A DNA stretch of 64,000 bases. It comes from Lachnospiraceae bacterium. GTDB lineage: Bacteria; Bacillota; Clostridia; Lachnospirales; Lachnospiraceae. The stretch lies in assembly GCA_004557975.1 (NCBI GenBank), contig SFEV01000003.1, forward strand, positions 1 to 64,000. Reading direction: 5' to 3'. Position numbers and translations under genes: made by a program. Shown here one piece after another: positions 32,489 through 40,761 of the stretch. Each line of letters opens with the position of its first letter. Positions within the stretch are counted from its first letter, which is position 1. The notes below the pieces were generated by a model. It ran no database searches. It was not told the origin of the DNA and saw only the letters and a program-made list of their open reading frames with translations.

Positions 32489-33817
32489 GTACGGCTGGTA
32501 CCGGATCGGCAGATCCAGCCAGTTGTATTTCTTCACAATGCTCCTGCGATGTGAAAACAGTTCAAAGCTCTCTTTCCCGTGGTAGCTTCCCATGCCGCTG
32601 TTTCCGACTCCGCCGAACCCCATCCGGCTCGTAGCCAGGTGAATAATCGTATCGTTGATACAGCCACCGCCAAAGCTGCAGAATTTTAACACCTGTTTCT
32701 GAACGGATCTGCTGTTTGTGAACAGATACAGTGCCAGCGGCTTTTCATGGCCGGTGACATAGCTGATCACCTCGGAAATCTCATGGAACGTCATAACAGG
32801 AAGAAGCGGTCCGAAAATTTCCTGCTTCATAATCGGGTCGGACGGTGCGACATCAGTCAGAACGGTGGGCGCAATCTGCAGCGTATCCCGTTTTGTCTCC
32901 CCGCCGAAGCGGATGGTTCCACTCTGCATCAGCCCCAGCAGACGGTCATAATGCTTTTCATTGATGATCTTTCCGTAATCCGGATTCTCCAGCGGATGCT
33001 TTCCAAACTGTCTGCGGATGCACCGCTCCATTTCACACAGCAGCTTCTCTTTCACATCCTCATGTACAAACACGTAATCCGGCGCGACACACGTCTGGCC
33101 CAGATTCAGGTACTTCCCGAAGACAATTCTCTGCGCCGCACGGCGGATATCTGCAGTTTTGTCCACGATGCAGGGACTCTTTCCACCCAGCTCCAGGCAG
33201 ACCGGAGTCAGATGCTTCGCGGCCTTTTCCATCACAAGCTTTCCCACTGCGACACTTCCTGTAAAAAAGATAAAGTCAAAGCGCTGCTCCAGCAGAGCCG
33301 TATTCTCCGCCCTGCCGCCCTGCACGACACACACGAAATGGGGTGCAAAGCATTCCCTGACGATCCGCTCAATGACGGCGGATGTTTCCGGCGCATAGGC
33401 ACTGGGCTTCACCGTCACACAGTTTCCGGCGGCAATGGCACCGATCAGAGGCTCCATCGCCAGCATAAACGGGTAATTCCACGGAGACATTACAAGAACA
33501 ACACCGTAGGGCTCCGCCGAAGTAAAGCTCTTTGCATGAAACTGCGCAAGCGGTGTCGCGACAACCCTGTCCGTGGCATAACCGCGCAGATGGCGAAGCA
33601 TATAATTCAGTTCACTGAGCACCATTCCTGTCTCGCACATGTAGGTTTCAAAGGCCGATTTTTTCAGATCCTTCTGCAGGGCAGCCTCAATCTCAGTCTG
33701 ATGCTTCCGGATCGACCGGCGAAGAGTCTGCAGTGCACCAATGCGCCAGGATACGTCCCTGGTCCGCCCCGTCTCAAAATATGCTCTCTGTTTTTTTACA
33801 AGTGTCTCTGTATTCAT
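32447..33817 (-). CDS. aldehyde dehydrogenase (class 3-like, YwdH type)
   Basis: A 456-residue NAD(P)-dependent aldehyde dehydrogenase of the short class 3 form. Cofactor site VMSPWNYPFMLAMEPLIGAIAAGN, FFTGSVAVGKLVM, general base in VCLELGGKSPCIV, nucleophile cysteine in NLGQTCVAPDYVF near residue 246, and GGGCINDTIIHLA near the end. Class 3 enzymes oxidise medium- to long-chain or aromatic aldehydes. It lies 107 bases downstream of an SCP2/alcohol-dehydrogenase fusion fragment and a MarR regulator, suggesting an alcohol/aldehyde detoxification set. The 3' end carries a tandem duplication. Confidence 0.92.
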   Translation of the reverse strand: MNTETLVKKQRAYFETGRTRDVSWRIGALQTLRRSIRKHQTEIEAALQKDLKKSAFETYMCETGMVLSELNYMLRHLRGYATDRVVATPLAQFHAKSFTSAEPYGVVLVMSPWNYPFMLAMEPLIGAIAAGNCVTVKPSAYAPETSAVIERIVRECFAPHFVCVVQGGRAENTALLEQRFDFIFFTGSVAVGKLVMEKAAKHLTPVCLELGGKSPCIVDKTADIRRAAQRIVFGKYLNLGQTCVAPDYVFVHEDVKEKLLCEMERCIRRQFGKHPLENPDYGKIINEKHYDRLLGLMQSGTIRFGGETKRDTLQIAPTVLTDVAPSDPIMKQEIFGPLLPVMTFHEISEVISYVTGHEKPLALYLFTNSRSVQKQVLKFCSFGGGCINDTIIHLATSRMGFGGVGNSGMGSYHGKESFELFSHRRSIVKKYNWLDLPIRYQPYTGWKRLLLGMFLR

Positions 33818-33924
33818 TGCGTTCCTCCCGGTACCGCCATATGGCAGATCTCACAATACTCACTGCGGCGTATTACACCGTCCGCATTCTGTCAACATAT
33901 TTACTGTCTGCTTCGTTCACAGCA

Positions 33925-34389
33925 TCACGCCCGCTGTTTCCCATAACAGATCTCAAGGATCCGGATTACAGCCCTGTATGTCACCTGACGCGGATTTACA
34001 ATCACGGCTCCGTCATTCAGGGCCGCATTGGCAACCTCAGGGAACCGTGCCGGGTCCACTCCTGCCTGCTCCAGTGTGACAGGAAGTCCCGTAAGCTGAT
34101 GCAGACGCTTCCGCAGGCGCAGCACCCGAAAAGCGCCCCAGGCAGACTTAAACCGCATCGTGATCGCGGCGCGCTGCGCACGCTTCTGCCTTGCCAGCCC
34201 GTGATGCTGTGATTTCCGCATGGCAAGCACAGCGCCTCCCGGTCCGCATACCAGCTTCAGAGAAAGATTTTTATCCCATCCGTCAATCTCCTCCCGCACC
34301 CGGCTGTCCTCCCGGTACAGCACACAAAATCCGCGGAACAGAACCTCCAGCACAATTCCGTTTATACTATTCAATATTTTTTTCTTCAT
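33925..34389 (-). pseudogene. chimera of SCP2-like domain and iron alcohol dehydrogenase C-terminus
   Basis: A 154-residue open frame whose two parts fit different families. Residues 1-90 resemble an SCP2 sterol-carrier domain (LFRGFCVLYREDSRVREEIDGWD, then ITMRFKSAWGAFRVL). Residues 93-150 match the extreme C-terminus of iron-containing alcohol dehydrogenases (LTGLPVTLEQAGVDPARFPEV, ALNDGAVIVNPRQVTY). SCP2 domains continue about 35 residues past the break, and the dehydrogenase lacks some 320 residues with its NAD and iron sites. The simplest reading is an in-frame deletion joining two neighbouring genes near position 34110. It starts seven bases after the MarR stop. An enzyme activity is not expected. 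Confidence 0.65.
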
Positions 34390-34396
34390 AATATTC

Positions 34397-34867
34397 TCAA
34401 CCTTTATTTTTGCTGCCATACTGACTCATCACCGAGTCAAAGCAGTCGGCTACTTCTTTCATACTTTCTGCAAAGGTCTTGGCTTTCTCCGCTCCCATCC
34501 TCTCAATCAGCGCCTCCGGCAGGCGCAGAATTTCCCGGTGTGCCTTTTCATAAAACGGTATACCTTTTTCCGTCAGAAAAATATGCACGCTGCGCTTATC
34601 TTTTTTCGAGCGGATGCGCTCCACAATCCCTGCCTTCTCCAGATTGTTCAGGATCACATTCATCTGCGGCTTCCGGATGTGCAGCCTCCGGCAGAGATCC
34701 GTCGCCGTAAGCGGAGCTTCCTGCACATTTCTGTGCTTGTAAAGCAGATTACACACCATCGACTCGTTGTAAGTCATGGCAGAGACAAGCCGCTCATTCC
34801 AGATCGACATGGACATCCTGAGCCAGCCGTCCAGCAGAGCTTCACTCAATATTTCCGTACTGTTCAT
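34397..34867 (-). CDS. MarR-family transcription regulator
   Basis: A 156-residue winged-helix regulator: ATDLCRRLHIRKPQMNVILNNLEKAGIVERIRSKKDKRSVHIFLTEKG contains the recognition helix and the DKR wing motif of MarR proteins. N- and C-terminal helices for dimerisation surround it. It heads the MarR, SCP2/ADH fragment, aldehyde dehydrogenase series. A perfect dyad covers its own -10 region, so autorepression is likely; inducers are unknown. Confidence 0.9.
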   Translation of the reverse strand: MNSTEILSEALLDGWLRMSMSIWNERLVSAMTYNESMVCNLLYKHRNVQEAPLTATDLCRRLHIRKPQMNVILNNLEKAGIVERIRSKKDKRSVHIFLTEKGIPFYEKAHREILRLPEALIERMGAEKAKTFAESMKEVADCFDSVMSQYGSKNKG

Positions 34868-34944
34868 ATGTACTCCTCTGTATTCCCCTTTCAGAACCCA
34901 TCCGCAGGGCAGATATATAGTTTCTTTTGTTAACTGTTTATTTT

Positions 34945-34981
34945 GTTAATCATATTAACGCGCTGTATTGCTGCGTGTCAA
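34945..34981 (-). promoter_or_regulatory. MarR promoter with overlapping operator
   Basis: Minus-strand TTGACA (34976-34981), 18-bp spacer, TAATAT (34952-34957). The dyad GTTAATCATATTAAC (34945-34959) covers the -10, and a second GTTAAC lies downstream. Confidence 0.7.
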
Positions 34982-35005
34982 GTCCTCAATTTGCATCTCC
35001 TCTGT

Positions 35006-36016
35006 TCAGTAATACGTCTGTAACTGTTCACATGCCATTGTTCCGCAAAGTCTGTTCGCGCAGAATCCGCTGAAATCATGGGGACAGATCATGATCCACT
35101 CACCGGAAAAGGGCTGTACAAGCTCTGCCTTCCACGCACAGAGAAACATATCCTTCCCCGCCGTCCCGTACAGAGGATCCCCGGCAAGAGGGTGACCGAT
35201 GGATGCCATGTGGACACGGATCTGATGTGTCCGTCCCGTCTCTATCCGCACCTGCACCAGCGTCTCCTTCTGCGTCCGCCTCAGAATCCGGTAATGGGTG
35301 ACAGCCGCCTTGCCACTCTCCGATACACACATCCTCATCAGGTCGCCCGGAAGCTTTCCGATTGGTGCAGAGATCGTGCGCCATCCGTCTTCCGGCTCTC
35401 TCTCCGTTTCATTTTCGAACTCTCTTCCGAACTCATTTTCTCTTCTGTCCGGTTCTCCGTCCATCCGTCCCCGGCAGACTGCCAGATATTCCTTCCAGAA
35501 TATTCCGTTCTCCTTCTGCTCCCACAGTCGTGCGGCCGCTATCCGGTTTTTGGCAAATACCACAATGCCGCACGTATCGCGGTCGAGACGCCCGATGCTG
35601 CGGACCGTCACCGGACTTCCCTTCCGCAGAAAATATGTATGGACACGGTTGGAGAGCGTGTCCCTGTAATGGCCGTGAGAAGGATGCACCACAAGCCCCG
35701 CTTCCTTCCAGACCGCAATCAGATCCTCATCCTCATACAGTATTTCCAGCTGACCGTCATCCTGTTCCAGATGGCCGGAACCATTATTCTGTTCCTCCAC
35801 CATCAGCTGCAGGCACTCCCCTGCCCGCAGAACATGACTGATGCGCACACGCTCTCCGTCCACCATCATCCCATTCTCCCGGAACTTCATCCGGCTGATC
35901 TGTGTCTTTGTAAAATGCATCCTCTGCCGCAGATACTGTTCCAGTTTCATTCCATCTGCGTCGTCTTCTATCATTGTATGCAGCTGCCTGCCGTCTTCTG
36001 TACGTTTCATTTTCAC
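35006..36016 (-). CDS. RluA-family pseudouridine synthase
   Basis: A 336-residue RNA-modifying enzyme. An S4 RNA-binding domain (about residues 22-75, GMKLEQYLRQRMHFTKTQISRMKF) is followed by the synthase domain with the catalytic aspartate in GRLDRDTCGIVVFAKN and the C-terminal RIETGRTHQIRVHMASIGHPLAGDPLYG. It makes pseudouridine in rRNA or tRNA; the target is unknown. The GTG at 36016 overlaps the spoVAEb stop by four bases (ATG six bases on), so it is co-translated with the spore genes. A charged insert (ENEFGREFENETERE) interrupts the domain. Confidence 0.9.
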   Translation of the reverse strand: MKMKRTEDGRQLHTMIEDDADGMKLEQYLRQRMHFTKTQISRMKFRENGMMVDGERVRISHVLRAGECLQLMVEEQNNGSGHLEQDDGQLEILYEDEDLIAVWKEAGLVVHPSHGHYRDTLSNRVHTYFLRKGSPVTVRSIGRLDRDTCGIVVFAKNRIAAARLWEQKENGIFWKEYLAVCRGRMDGEPDRRENEFGREFENETEREPEDGWRTISAPIGKLPGDLMRMCVSESGKAAVTHYRILRRTQKETLVQVRIETGRTHQIRVHMASIGHPLAGDPLYGTAGKDMFLCAWKAELVQPFSGEWIMICPHDFSGFCANRLCGTMACEQLQTYY

Positions 36017-36372
36017 TGATCCTTCATCTTCGGTTCAAAAATCCAGCTGGCCAGATAAGAGAAAATCAGAGCGGCACTGATACCCACCGCACTGGCCTTC
36101 AGGCCTCCCATAAACAGACCAAGGACTCCATTCTGATCGACTGCCTCTTTTACGCCCTTCCACAATGTATTTCCAAATCCCAGCAGCGGCACCGATGCCC
36201 CGGCTCCCGCGTAATTGATCAGCGGCTCATAAAGTCCGACGGCACCAAGCACCGCACCCAGGCAAACAAGAATCACCATCACCCGACCCGGCAGCAGCGT
36301 CGTCTTTTCCAGTAAAATCTGGACCAGTGCGCAGATCAGCCCTCCGACCCAGAATGCATTAATATAGTCCAT
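36013..36372 (-). CDS. spoVAE: stage V sporulation protein AE (AEb type)
   Basis: A 119-residue membrane protein with four helices and the family features FWVGGLICALVQILLEKTTLLPGRVMVILVCLGAVLG and GASVPLLGFGNTLWKGV. SpoVA proteins form the channel that carries dipicolinic acid into the forespore and out at germination. It is 12 bases after spoVAD. The ribosome site AGGAG is clear. Confidence 0.93.
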   Translation of the reverse strand: MDYINAFWVGGLICALVQILLEKTTLLPGRVMVILVCLGAVLGAVGLYEPLINYAGAGASVPLLGFGNTLWKGVKEAVDQNGVLGLFMGGLKASAVGISAALIFSYLASWIFEPKMKDQ

Positions 36373-36384
36373 GTCGCGCTCCTT

Positions 36385-37401
36385 TCATGCATGCTCCAGC
36401 ACCACTGCGTGTGCAATTCCCGGTATCGTTCTGCCCTCATTAAAGCTCACCTTGGAAAGCAGAGCTCCCGTGGGCACAAACAGCACGCGCTTCCAGCTTC
36501 CCTTTCTCAGCCTCGGAAGGATCATTGCCGCCAGAACGACTGCCGCACATCCGCAGCCGCTTCCCCCTGCGTGGGTATCCTGGCTGTCAGCATCGTAAAT
36601 TTCAATACCGCAGTCCATATGCTGCTCTGAAATATCAAATCCTTTTTCTTTCAGCAGATCAATCAGAATTCTCTGGCCCACTGCGCCAAGATCTCCTGTA
36701 ATGATCCGGTCATAATCCTGAGGCTGCCTGTTAAAATCCATCAGATTCTGGTATATGGTATCGCAGGCGGCAGGAGCCATACAGGCCCCCATATTCATAT
36801 TGTCTTTGATCCCCATATCCACAATTTTCCCGGGAGTCACTCCGCTCACTCTCACGTGTCCGCCCCTGTCAGAAAGGATAAATGCGCCGCTGCCGGTGAC
36901 CGTCCAGGAAGCCGACAGCGGACGCTGATTTCCGTATCCCAGCGGAAAACGGAATTCCTTCTCCGCACTGGCAAAGTGGCTTGAAGTAAGGGCTGCCGCA
37001 TAATCTGCGTACCCGCCTGCCACTGTCATGGCCGCCAGCGCCAGAGATTCCCCGCACGTGGAGCAGGCGCCGTACAGCCCGAACAGTGGAATATTGCTCT
37101 CCCCGTTGCCGAAGGAGGTGGCAATGGACTGAGCCAGCAGATCACCGCCAAACAGACAGCGGATCTGTATCTCCATCAGTTTCGCCTTTCCGATTGCCGT
37201 CTGCAGAGCCTCCTTCTGCATCGTACTCTCTGCTTCCTCCCACGTTTTCTCTCCGAATTCCGCCTGAGGAGAAACCAGATCAAACCATTCCCCCAGCGGT
37301 CCCTCTCCTTCCTTGGGGCCGACCACGGAAGCACTGCTGATAATATAAGGAGCATCCTGAAATTCGATGCTCTGTTTTCCTGTCATCTGATTAACCGCCA
37401 T
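36385..37401 (-). CDS. spoVAD: stage V sporulation protein AD
   Basis: A 338-residue thiolase-fold protein that binds dipicolinic acid as part of the SpoVA channel. Motifs: PLGEWFD, GDLLAQSIATSFG, PLFGLYGACSTCGESLALA and ITGDLGAVGQRIL. The start at 37401 follows GGGAGG by five bases; an upstream extension to 37434 lacks a ribosome site. A sigma-G type promoter lies 56 bases upstream. The usual partner spoVAC, expected directly upstream, is absent here. Confidence 0.95.
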   Translation of the reverse strand: MAVNQMTGKQSIEFQDAPYIISSASVVGPKEGEGPLGEWFDLVSPQAEFGEKTWEEAESTMQKEALQTAIGKAKLMEIQIRCLFGGDLLAQSIATSFGNGESNIPLFGLYGACSTCGESLALAAMTVAGGYADYAAALTSSHFASAEKEFRFPLGYGNQRPLSASWTVTGSGAFILSDRGGHVRVSGVTPGKIVDMGIKDNMNMGACMAPAACDTIYQNLMDFNRQPQDYDRIITGDLGAVGQRILIDLLKEKGFDISEQHMDCGIEIYDADSQDTHAGGSGCGCAAVVLAAMILPRLRKGSWKRVLFVPTGALLSKVSFNEGRTIPGIAHAVVLEHA

Positions 37402-37456
37402 AAACGCCTCCCGTGCGCAGTTTCTGCGCCGCATATCATACTATCCTGTCACGGAG

Positions 37457-37485
37457 TATTATGCCCGGGGATTTGTTTTCTATAC
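37457..37485 (-). promoter_or_regulatory. sigma-G/sigma-F type promoter of spoVAD-spoVAE
   Basis: Minus-strand GTATA (37481-37485), 17-bp spacer, CATAATA (37457-37463), matching the forespore consensus GHATR-N17/18-CATNHTA in every defined position. Confidence 0.75.
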
Positions 37486-37522
37486 ATGATACCACACCTG
37501 CTCCTGCATATAAAACATATAA

Positions 37523-37584
37523 AAGCAGAAAAATAAAACAGAGACATTTCTCTGCCCTGTTTTCTGTCTCAGCAAATGTCTCTG
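37523..37584 (-). terminator. terminator of the SGNH esterase gene
   Basis: An 11-bp perfect stem, CAGAGACATTT (37539-37549) with AAATGTCTCTG (37574-37584). On the minus strand it is followed by TTTTATTTTT. A further TTGATTCGG-like motif (TACCTGATTCGGTTAA, 37652-37667) lies between this and the stop codon. Confidence 0.85.
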
Positions 37585-37651
37585 TCTGTGTACCGCCTGA
37601 CTGTATTGTCTGTCCGCCACTTCATGCTCTGCGCATCTGAAACGGAGGACT

Positions 37652-37667
37652 TACCTGATTCGGTTAA
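37652..37667. repeat. dispersed TTGATTCGG-like motif, copy D
   Basis: TACCTGATTCGGTTAA is related to the motifs at 6261 and 27250 and to the reverse of 1678. It touches the stop codon of the SGNH gene. Confidence 0.4.
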
Positions 37668-37668
37668 T

Positions 37669-38919
37669 TTATACTGTCTTTATACTGTCCATCAGAAAGC
37701 TGTACAGTGCCTGATACGTCGCCGCCGTATAATGCACTCCATCCGATGTCTCCATATTCGTTTTCATAAATGTATAAGTATTGATGTACCTGTCCGAAAA
37801 TGCCGCCTTCAGCTTTTTGTTGAATGCAGTGATATCCGAATTTTTGATCTTGTAGCCCTTTGAGGCTGCCAGCTTATCATCCACCGGATTTACGGACAGT
37901 ACATAAAACACTGTGTCCGGAAATTCTGTAATCAGAGCCTGGTAATAGCTGATATAGTTCCCGATATTTCCCAGATCGTTCACGCCAAGGGCCAGAACCA
38001 CCGTCACCTGGGGCTTCGCTTTCAGATATCGTTTCAGCTCCTTGCCTGCCGTCGTATTCAGCCACGTATATCCCTGGGATATTTTGGCAATGTATTTTAC
38101 ATCGGAGGATGCAACAGACTGCTGCATACCCACCATGCGGGAATCCCCGACGAAAATGTAGTTTTCATTTATTACAGTCTTTTTTCCTGTCTCATCCAGA
38201 TAATACCCATCCACAAAGCTGTCGGTCACTCTGGCGCCCGTCTCATCCACGTAGTACGTGTCATTGATCCACTGACTGACCGCCATCACGCCATCAGAAC
38301 CCAGGTAATAGTATTTCCCTCCATAAAGCAGCCATTTTTTCTGAACGCGGACTCCGGACTTATCAAAATAGTATTTCTTCCCGTCCCTGACTACCCAGGT
38401 GGATTTCACGCGGACTCCTGATTTATTTACGTAATAATAGCTGCTGCCCTTCTTTACCATGCGGTTTGTGGCCATCTTGCCGCTGTTCAGGAAATAATAA
38501 TATTTTCCGCTTATCTGCAGCCACTTGCCTTTGGCACAGGCTCCGGATGCCTGGAAATAGTAACGGCTGCTGCCGGCAGTCAGCCATCTTTTTACGTACA
38601 GCTTTCCCGTTTTGGATGCATAAAAATCTGTGCCGCTGACCGTAAACCATCCGGTCATCCGGATCCCGTTTTTATTGATCCTGTAAATGGAGCCGTTGAT
38701 CTTCAGCCATGCACTTTTCGCGTATGTACCATTCGCATAGCGGTATTTTTTCCCTGACTTTGTCGTCACCCATTTTCCGCCTGTCACTGTCTTCGCAGAT
38801 GTAACTGCATTCACTGTCTTTGCCGACGCCTGCACCGTCCCTGTAAAGCAGAGCATTCCGAGACACATGGCCAGCAACAGAAAGAATTTTCTTACATTTC
38901 GAATAAATCTCACCTCCAT
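37669..38919 (-). CDS. secreted SGNH-family esterase with cell-wall-binding repeats
   Basis: A protein of about 416 residues. A signal peptide (RKFFLLLAMCLGMLCFTGTVQASA) leads into eight to nine aromatic repeats of about 20 residues (W...GKYYYF/YYVNKSGVRV), as in choline-binding or glucan-binding proteins (about residues 50-250). The C-terminal SGNH hydrolase domain has Ser in FVGDSRMVGM, Asn in LALGVNDLG, and Asp/His in DGVHYTAATYQAL. It probably deacylates a wall polymer or glycan while attached to the surface. The start is doubtful: the only good ribosome site, GGAGGTGA, lies after the ATG at 38919 and eight bases before an ATT at 38904. Confidence 0.82.
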   Translation of the reverse strand: MEVRFIRNVRKFFLLLAMCLGMLCFTGTVQASAKTVNAVTSAKTVTGGKWVTTKSGKKYRYANGTYAKSAWLKINGSIYRINKNGIRMTGWFTVSGTDFYASKTGKLYVKRWLTAGSSRYYFQASGACAKGKWLQISGKYYYFLNSGKMATNRMVKKGSSYYYVNKSGVRVKSTWVVRDGKKYYFDKSGVRVQKKWLLYGGKYYYLGSDGVMAVSQWINDTYYVDETGARVTDSFVDGYYLDETGKKTVINENYIFVGDSRMVGMQQSVASSDVKYIAKISQGYTWLNTTAGKELKRYLKAKPQVTVVLALGVNDLGNIGNYISYYQALITEFPDTVFYVLSVNPVDDKLAASKGYKIKNSDITAFNKKLKAAFSDRYINTYTFMKTNMETSDGVHYTAATYQALYSFLMDSIKTV

Positions 38920-38990
38920 GTATTTTTTTATCACATACAGTATAACGAATCCCTCACGTTTTGTCAAACCGCAACGCAAAACAGGCTGCA

Positions 38991-39836
38991 TCACTGCAGC
39001 CTGTTTCTGTATTCATTGGCCGAAATGCCGGTTACTTTCTTAAATACGCGTGAAAAATGCGCCAGATCCAGAAATCCGACCTCCTCCGCCACGTCTCCGA
39101 TACGAAGAGCCGGGTTCTTCAGAAGCTCTTTGGCAGCCTCCACCCGTGTTGTATTGAGAATCTCTGAAAAGCTCTGCCCCGTGTGGCGGTTCAGCAGCTT
39201 GCTCAGATGCCACTGGCTGACGTACGTATTGTCAGCTACCTCCGTCAGTGTGATCTTATGTGTATAATTCTCACGGATAAACGCAAGGGCATTTTTAACG
39301 ATGAAGCTTCCGGCTGTGGAGTCCTCCTGGACTGCTCCATCCGCCATGCCTTTTTCCTCGATGCTTTTTTCGTCTGTGCATGTTCCTGCGATACCATTCT
39401 CAGTATCACGCTCTCCCGGAGATGTGATGTTCTCCCGGGCTCTGTCGGGATAAATGCCCTTCTTTCGCAGCTTTACAGTCATGGCCTGTACTGCCTCCTC
39501 CAGCTCCTCCATATTGGAGGGCTTCAGAATGAAGCGGGCCACACCGAGGCTTAAGGCCTGCTGAACCAGGTCAAAATCTCTGTAGCCGGTCAGAATAGTC
39601 AGCTCCGTATCCTCAAATTCCGATTTGAGCGCGGCAGTCATCAGAAGACCGTCCATTTTCGGCATATAGATATCAGAAAATACAATGTCCGGCCGGAGCC
39701 TGCGCACAAGCTCCAGTCCCTCCTGGCCGTCATATGCCGTCCCCACCACTTCGCATTCGTACTTTTCCCACGGCACGATTCTGGAAAGTCCCGTGACGAT
39801 GATCGGCTCATCATCAATAATCACAACCCTGTACAT
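38991..39836 (-). CDS. response regulator with AraC output domain (YesN type)
   Basis: A 281-residue regulator. Receiver domain residues 1-125: acidic pocket IIDDEP at 8-12, phosphorylated aspartate in PDIVFSDIYMPKMDG near residue 56, lysine in RFILKPSNMEE. Linker 130-175, then two AraC helix-turn-helices (TLTEVADNTYVSQWHLSKLL; IGDVAEEVGFLDLAHFSRVFKKVTG). The partner kinase is at 43257-45053, four genes upstream in the same series. It should activate the sugar-uptake operon in response to an extracellular sugar. Confidence 0.92.
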   Translation of the reverse strand: MYRVVIIDDEPIIVTGLSRIVPWEKYECEVVGTAYDGQEGLELVRRLRPDIVFSDIYMPKMDGLLMTAALKSEFEDTELTILTGYRDFDLVQQALSLGVARFILKPSNMEELEEAVQAMTVKLRKKGIYPDRARENITSPGERDTENGIAGTCTDEKSIEEKGMADGAVQEDSTAGSFIVKNALAFIRENYTHKITLTEVADNTYVSQWHLSKLLNRHTGQSFSEILNTTRVEAAKELLKNPALRIGDVAEEVGFLDLAHFSRVFKKVTGISANEYRNRLQ

Positions 39837-39879
39837 AATCCACCCCTGCTCATTGTACCATATCTCCCGTTCTTTTGCA

Positions 39880-40743
39880 TCAGCCTTTTATGGCACCTGC
39901 CGTCATTCCTTTTATGATATATTTCTGCAGGCACGCGTAGACGATAATGACCGGTACGATAACGATCGTCACGGCTGCTGCCATCAGACCATAGTTCGTG
40001 CCCTCCATGGCAGTCAGCTCCTTGAGCAGGCGGGTGATGGCCCACTGAGGCTGAATACGCAGAAAGAAGGTCTGGGTGAACAGGTCATTGTAGCTCCAGA
40101 GGAAAGAGAAGATCGCCACCGTCGCAAAGGACGGCTTCGTCAGCGGCACCACAATCTTTCCGAAAATCTGCACGGCACTGCATCCCTCCAGGTATGCCGC
40201 TTCCTCCAGCTCAATGGGCAGGCTCCGTATATAACCGGACAGAACAATGATGGCAAAGGACAGATTGCCGGCAATCTGAGGCAGAGCACACGAGAACAGG
40301 GATATCCAGCGGTTGCTGCTGTTCACCAGCCCCCAGGATGCCTCCATGCGGAACACCGGAACGATGGTTGAAAAAGCCGGAAACATCATGCTGGCCACCA
40401 CCACGGACATCAGTGCCTGCCGCCCCCTGAACTGATACCGGACCAGAGCAAAGGCAGCCAGCCCCGCAAGGAGCATGACAATGATCGTCACGCTTCCGGA
40501 AACAATCAGGCTGTTCATGTAGGCTCCAAAAATCGGAACACGGTCAAAGGCACGCCTGTAATTGGCCAGAGTAAACAGATCCCCCAGCGGAAGTGCAAAA
40601 GAATTGGACCGGATCTGATCCTTATCCTTGAACGAGTTCATTGCAACCCAGATCAGAGGATAAATGGTTGTCAGAGACCAGAAGGTCAGTATCGTATAAA
40701 CCGGAATCATCCAGAGATTTTTTTTCTTTGCTTTCGTCTTCAT
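39880..40743 (-). CDS. sugar ABC transporter permease (MalG/CUT1 type)
   Basis: A 287-residue inner-membrane protein with six helices and the coupling motif EEAAYLEGCSAVQIFGKIVVPLTKPS near residue 185, diagnostic of the second CUT1 permease. It ends 43 bases before the response regulator gene. It works with the 40762-41649 permease and the 41806-43113 binding protein. No ATPase gene is in the operon, so a shared MsmK-like ATPase elsewhere is implied. Confidence 0.92.
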   Translation of the reverse strand: MKTKAKKKNLWMIPVYTILTFWSLTTIYPLIWVAMNSFKDKDQIRSNSFALPLGDLFTLANYRRAFDRVPIFGAYMNSLIVSGSVTIIVMLLAGLAAFALVRYQFRGRQALMSVVVASMMFPAFSTIVPVFRMEASWGLVNSSNRWISLFSCALPQIAGNLSFAIIVLSGYIRSLPIELEEAAYLEGCSAVQIFGKIVVPLTKPSFATVAIFSFLWSYNDLFTQTFFLRIQPQWAITRLLKELTAMEGTNYGLMAAAVTIVIVPVIIVYACLQKYIIKGMTAGAIKG

Positions 40744-40761
40744 CTCTTTTCCTCCTTCCGG

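Noticed and set aside
32747..33946. 399-codon plus-strand frame opposite the aldehyde dehydrogenase
   Set aside because: Antisense to a complete enzyme gene; no family resemblance.
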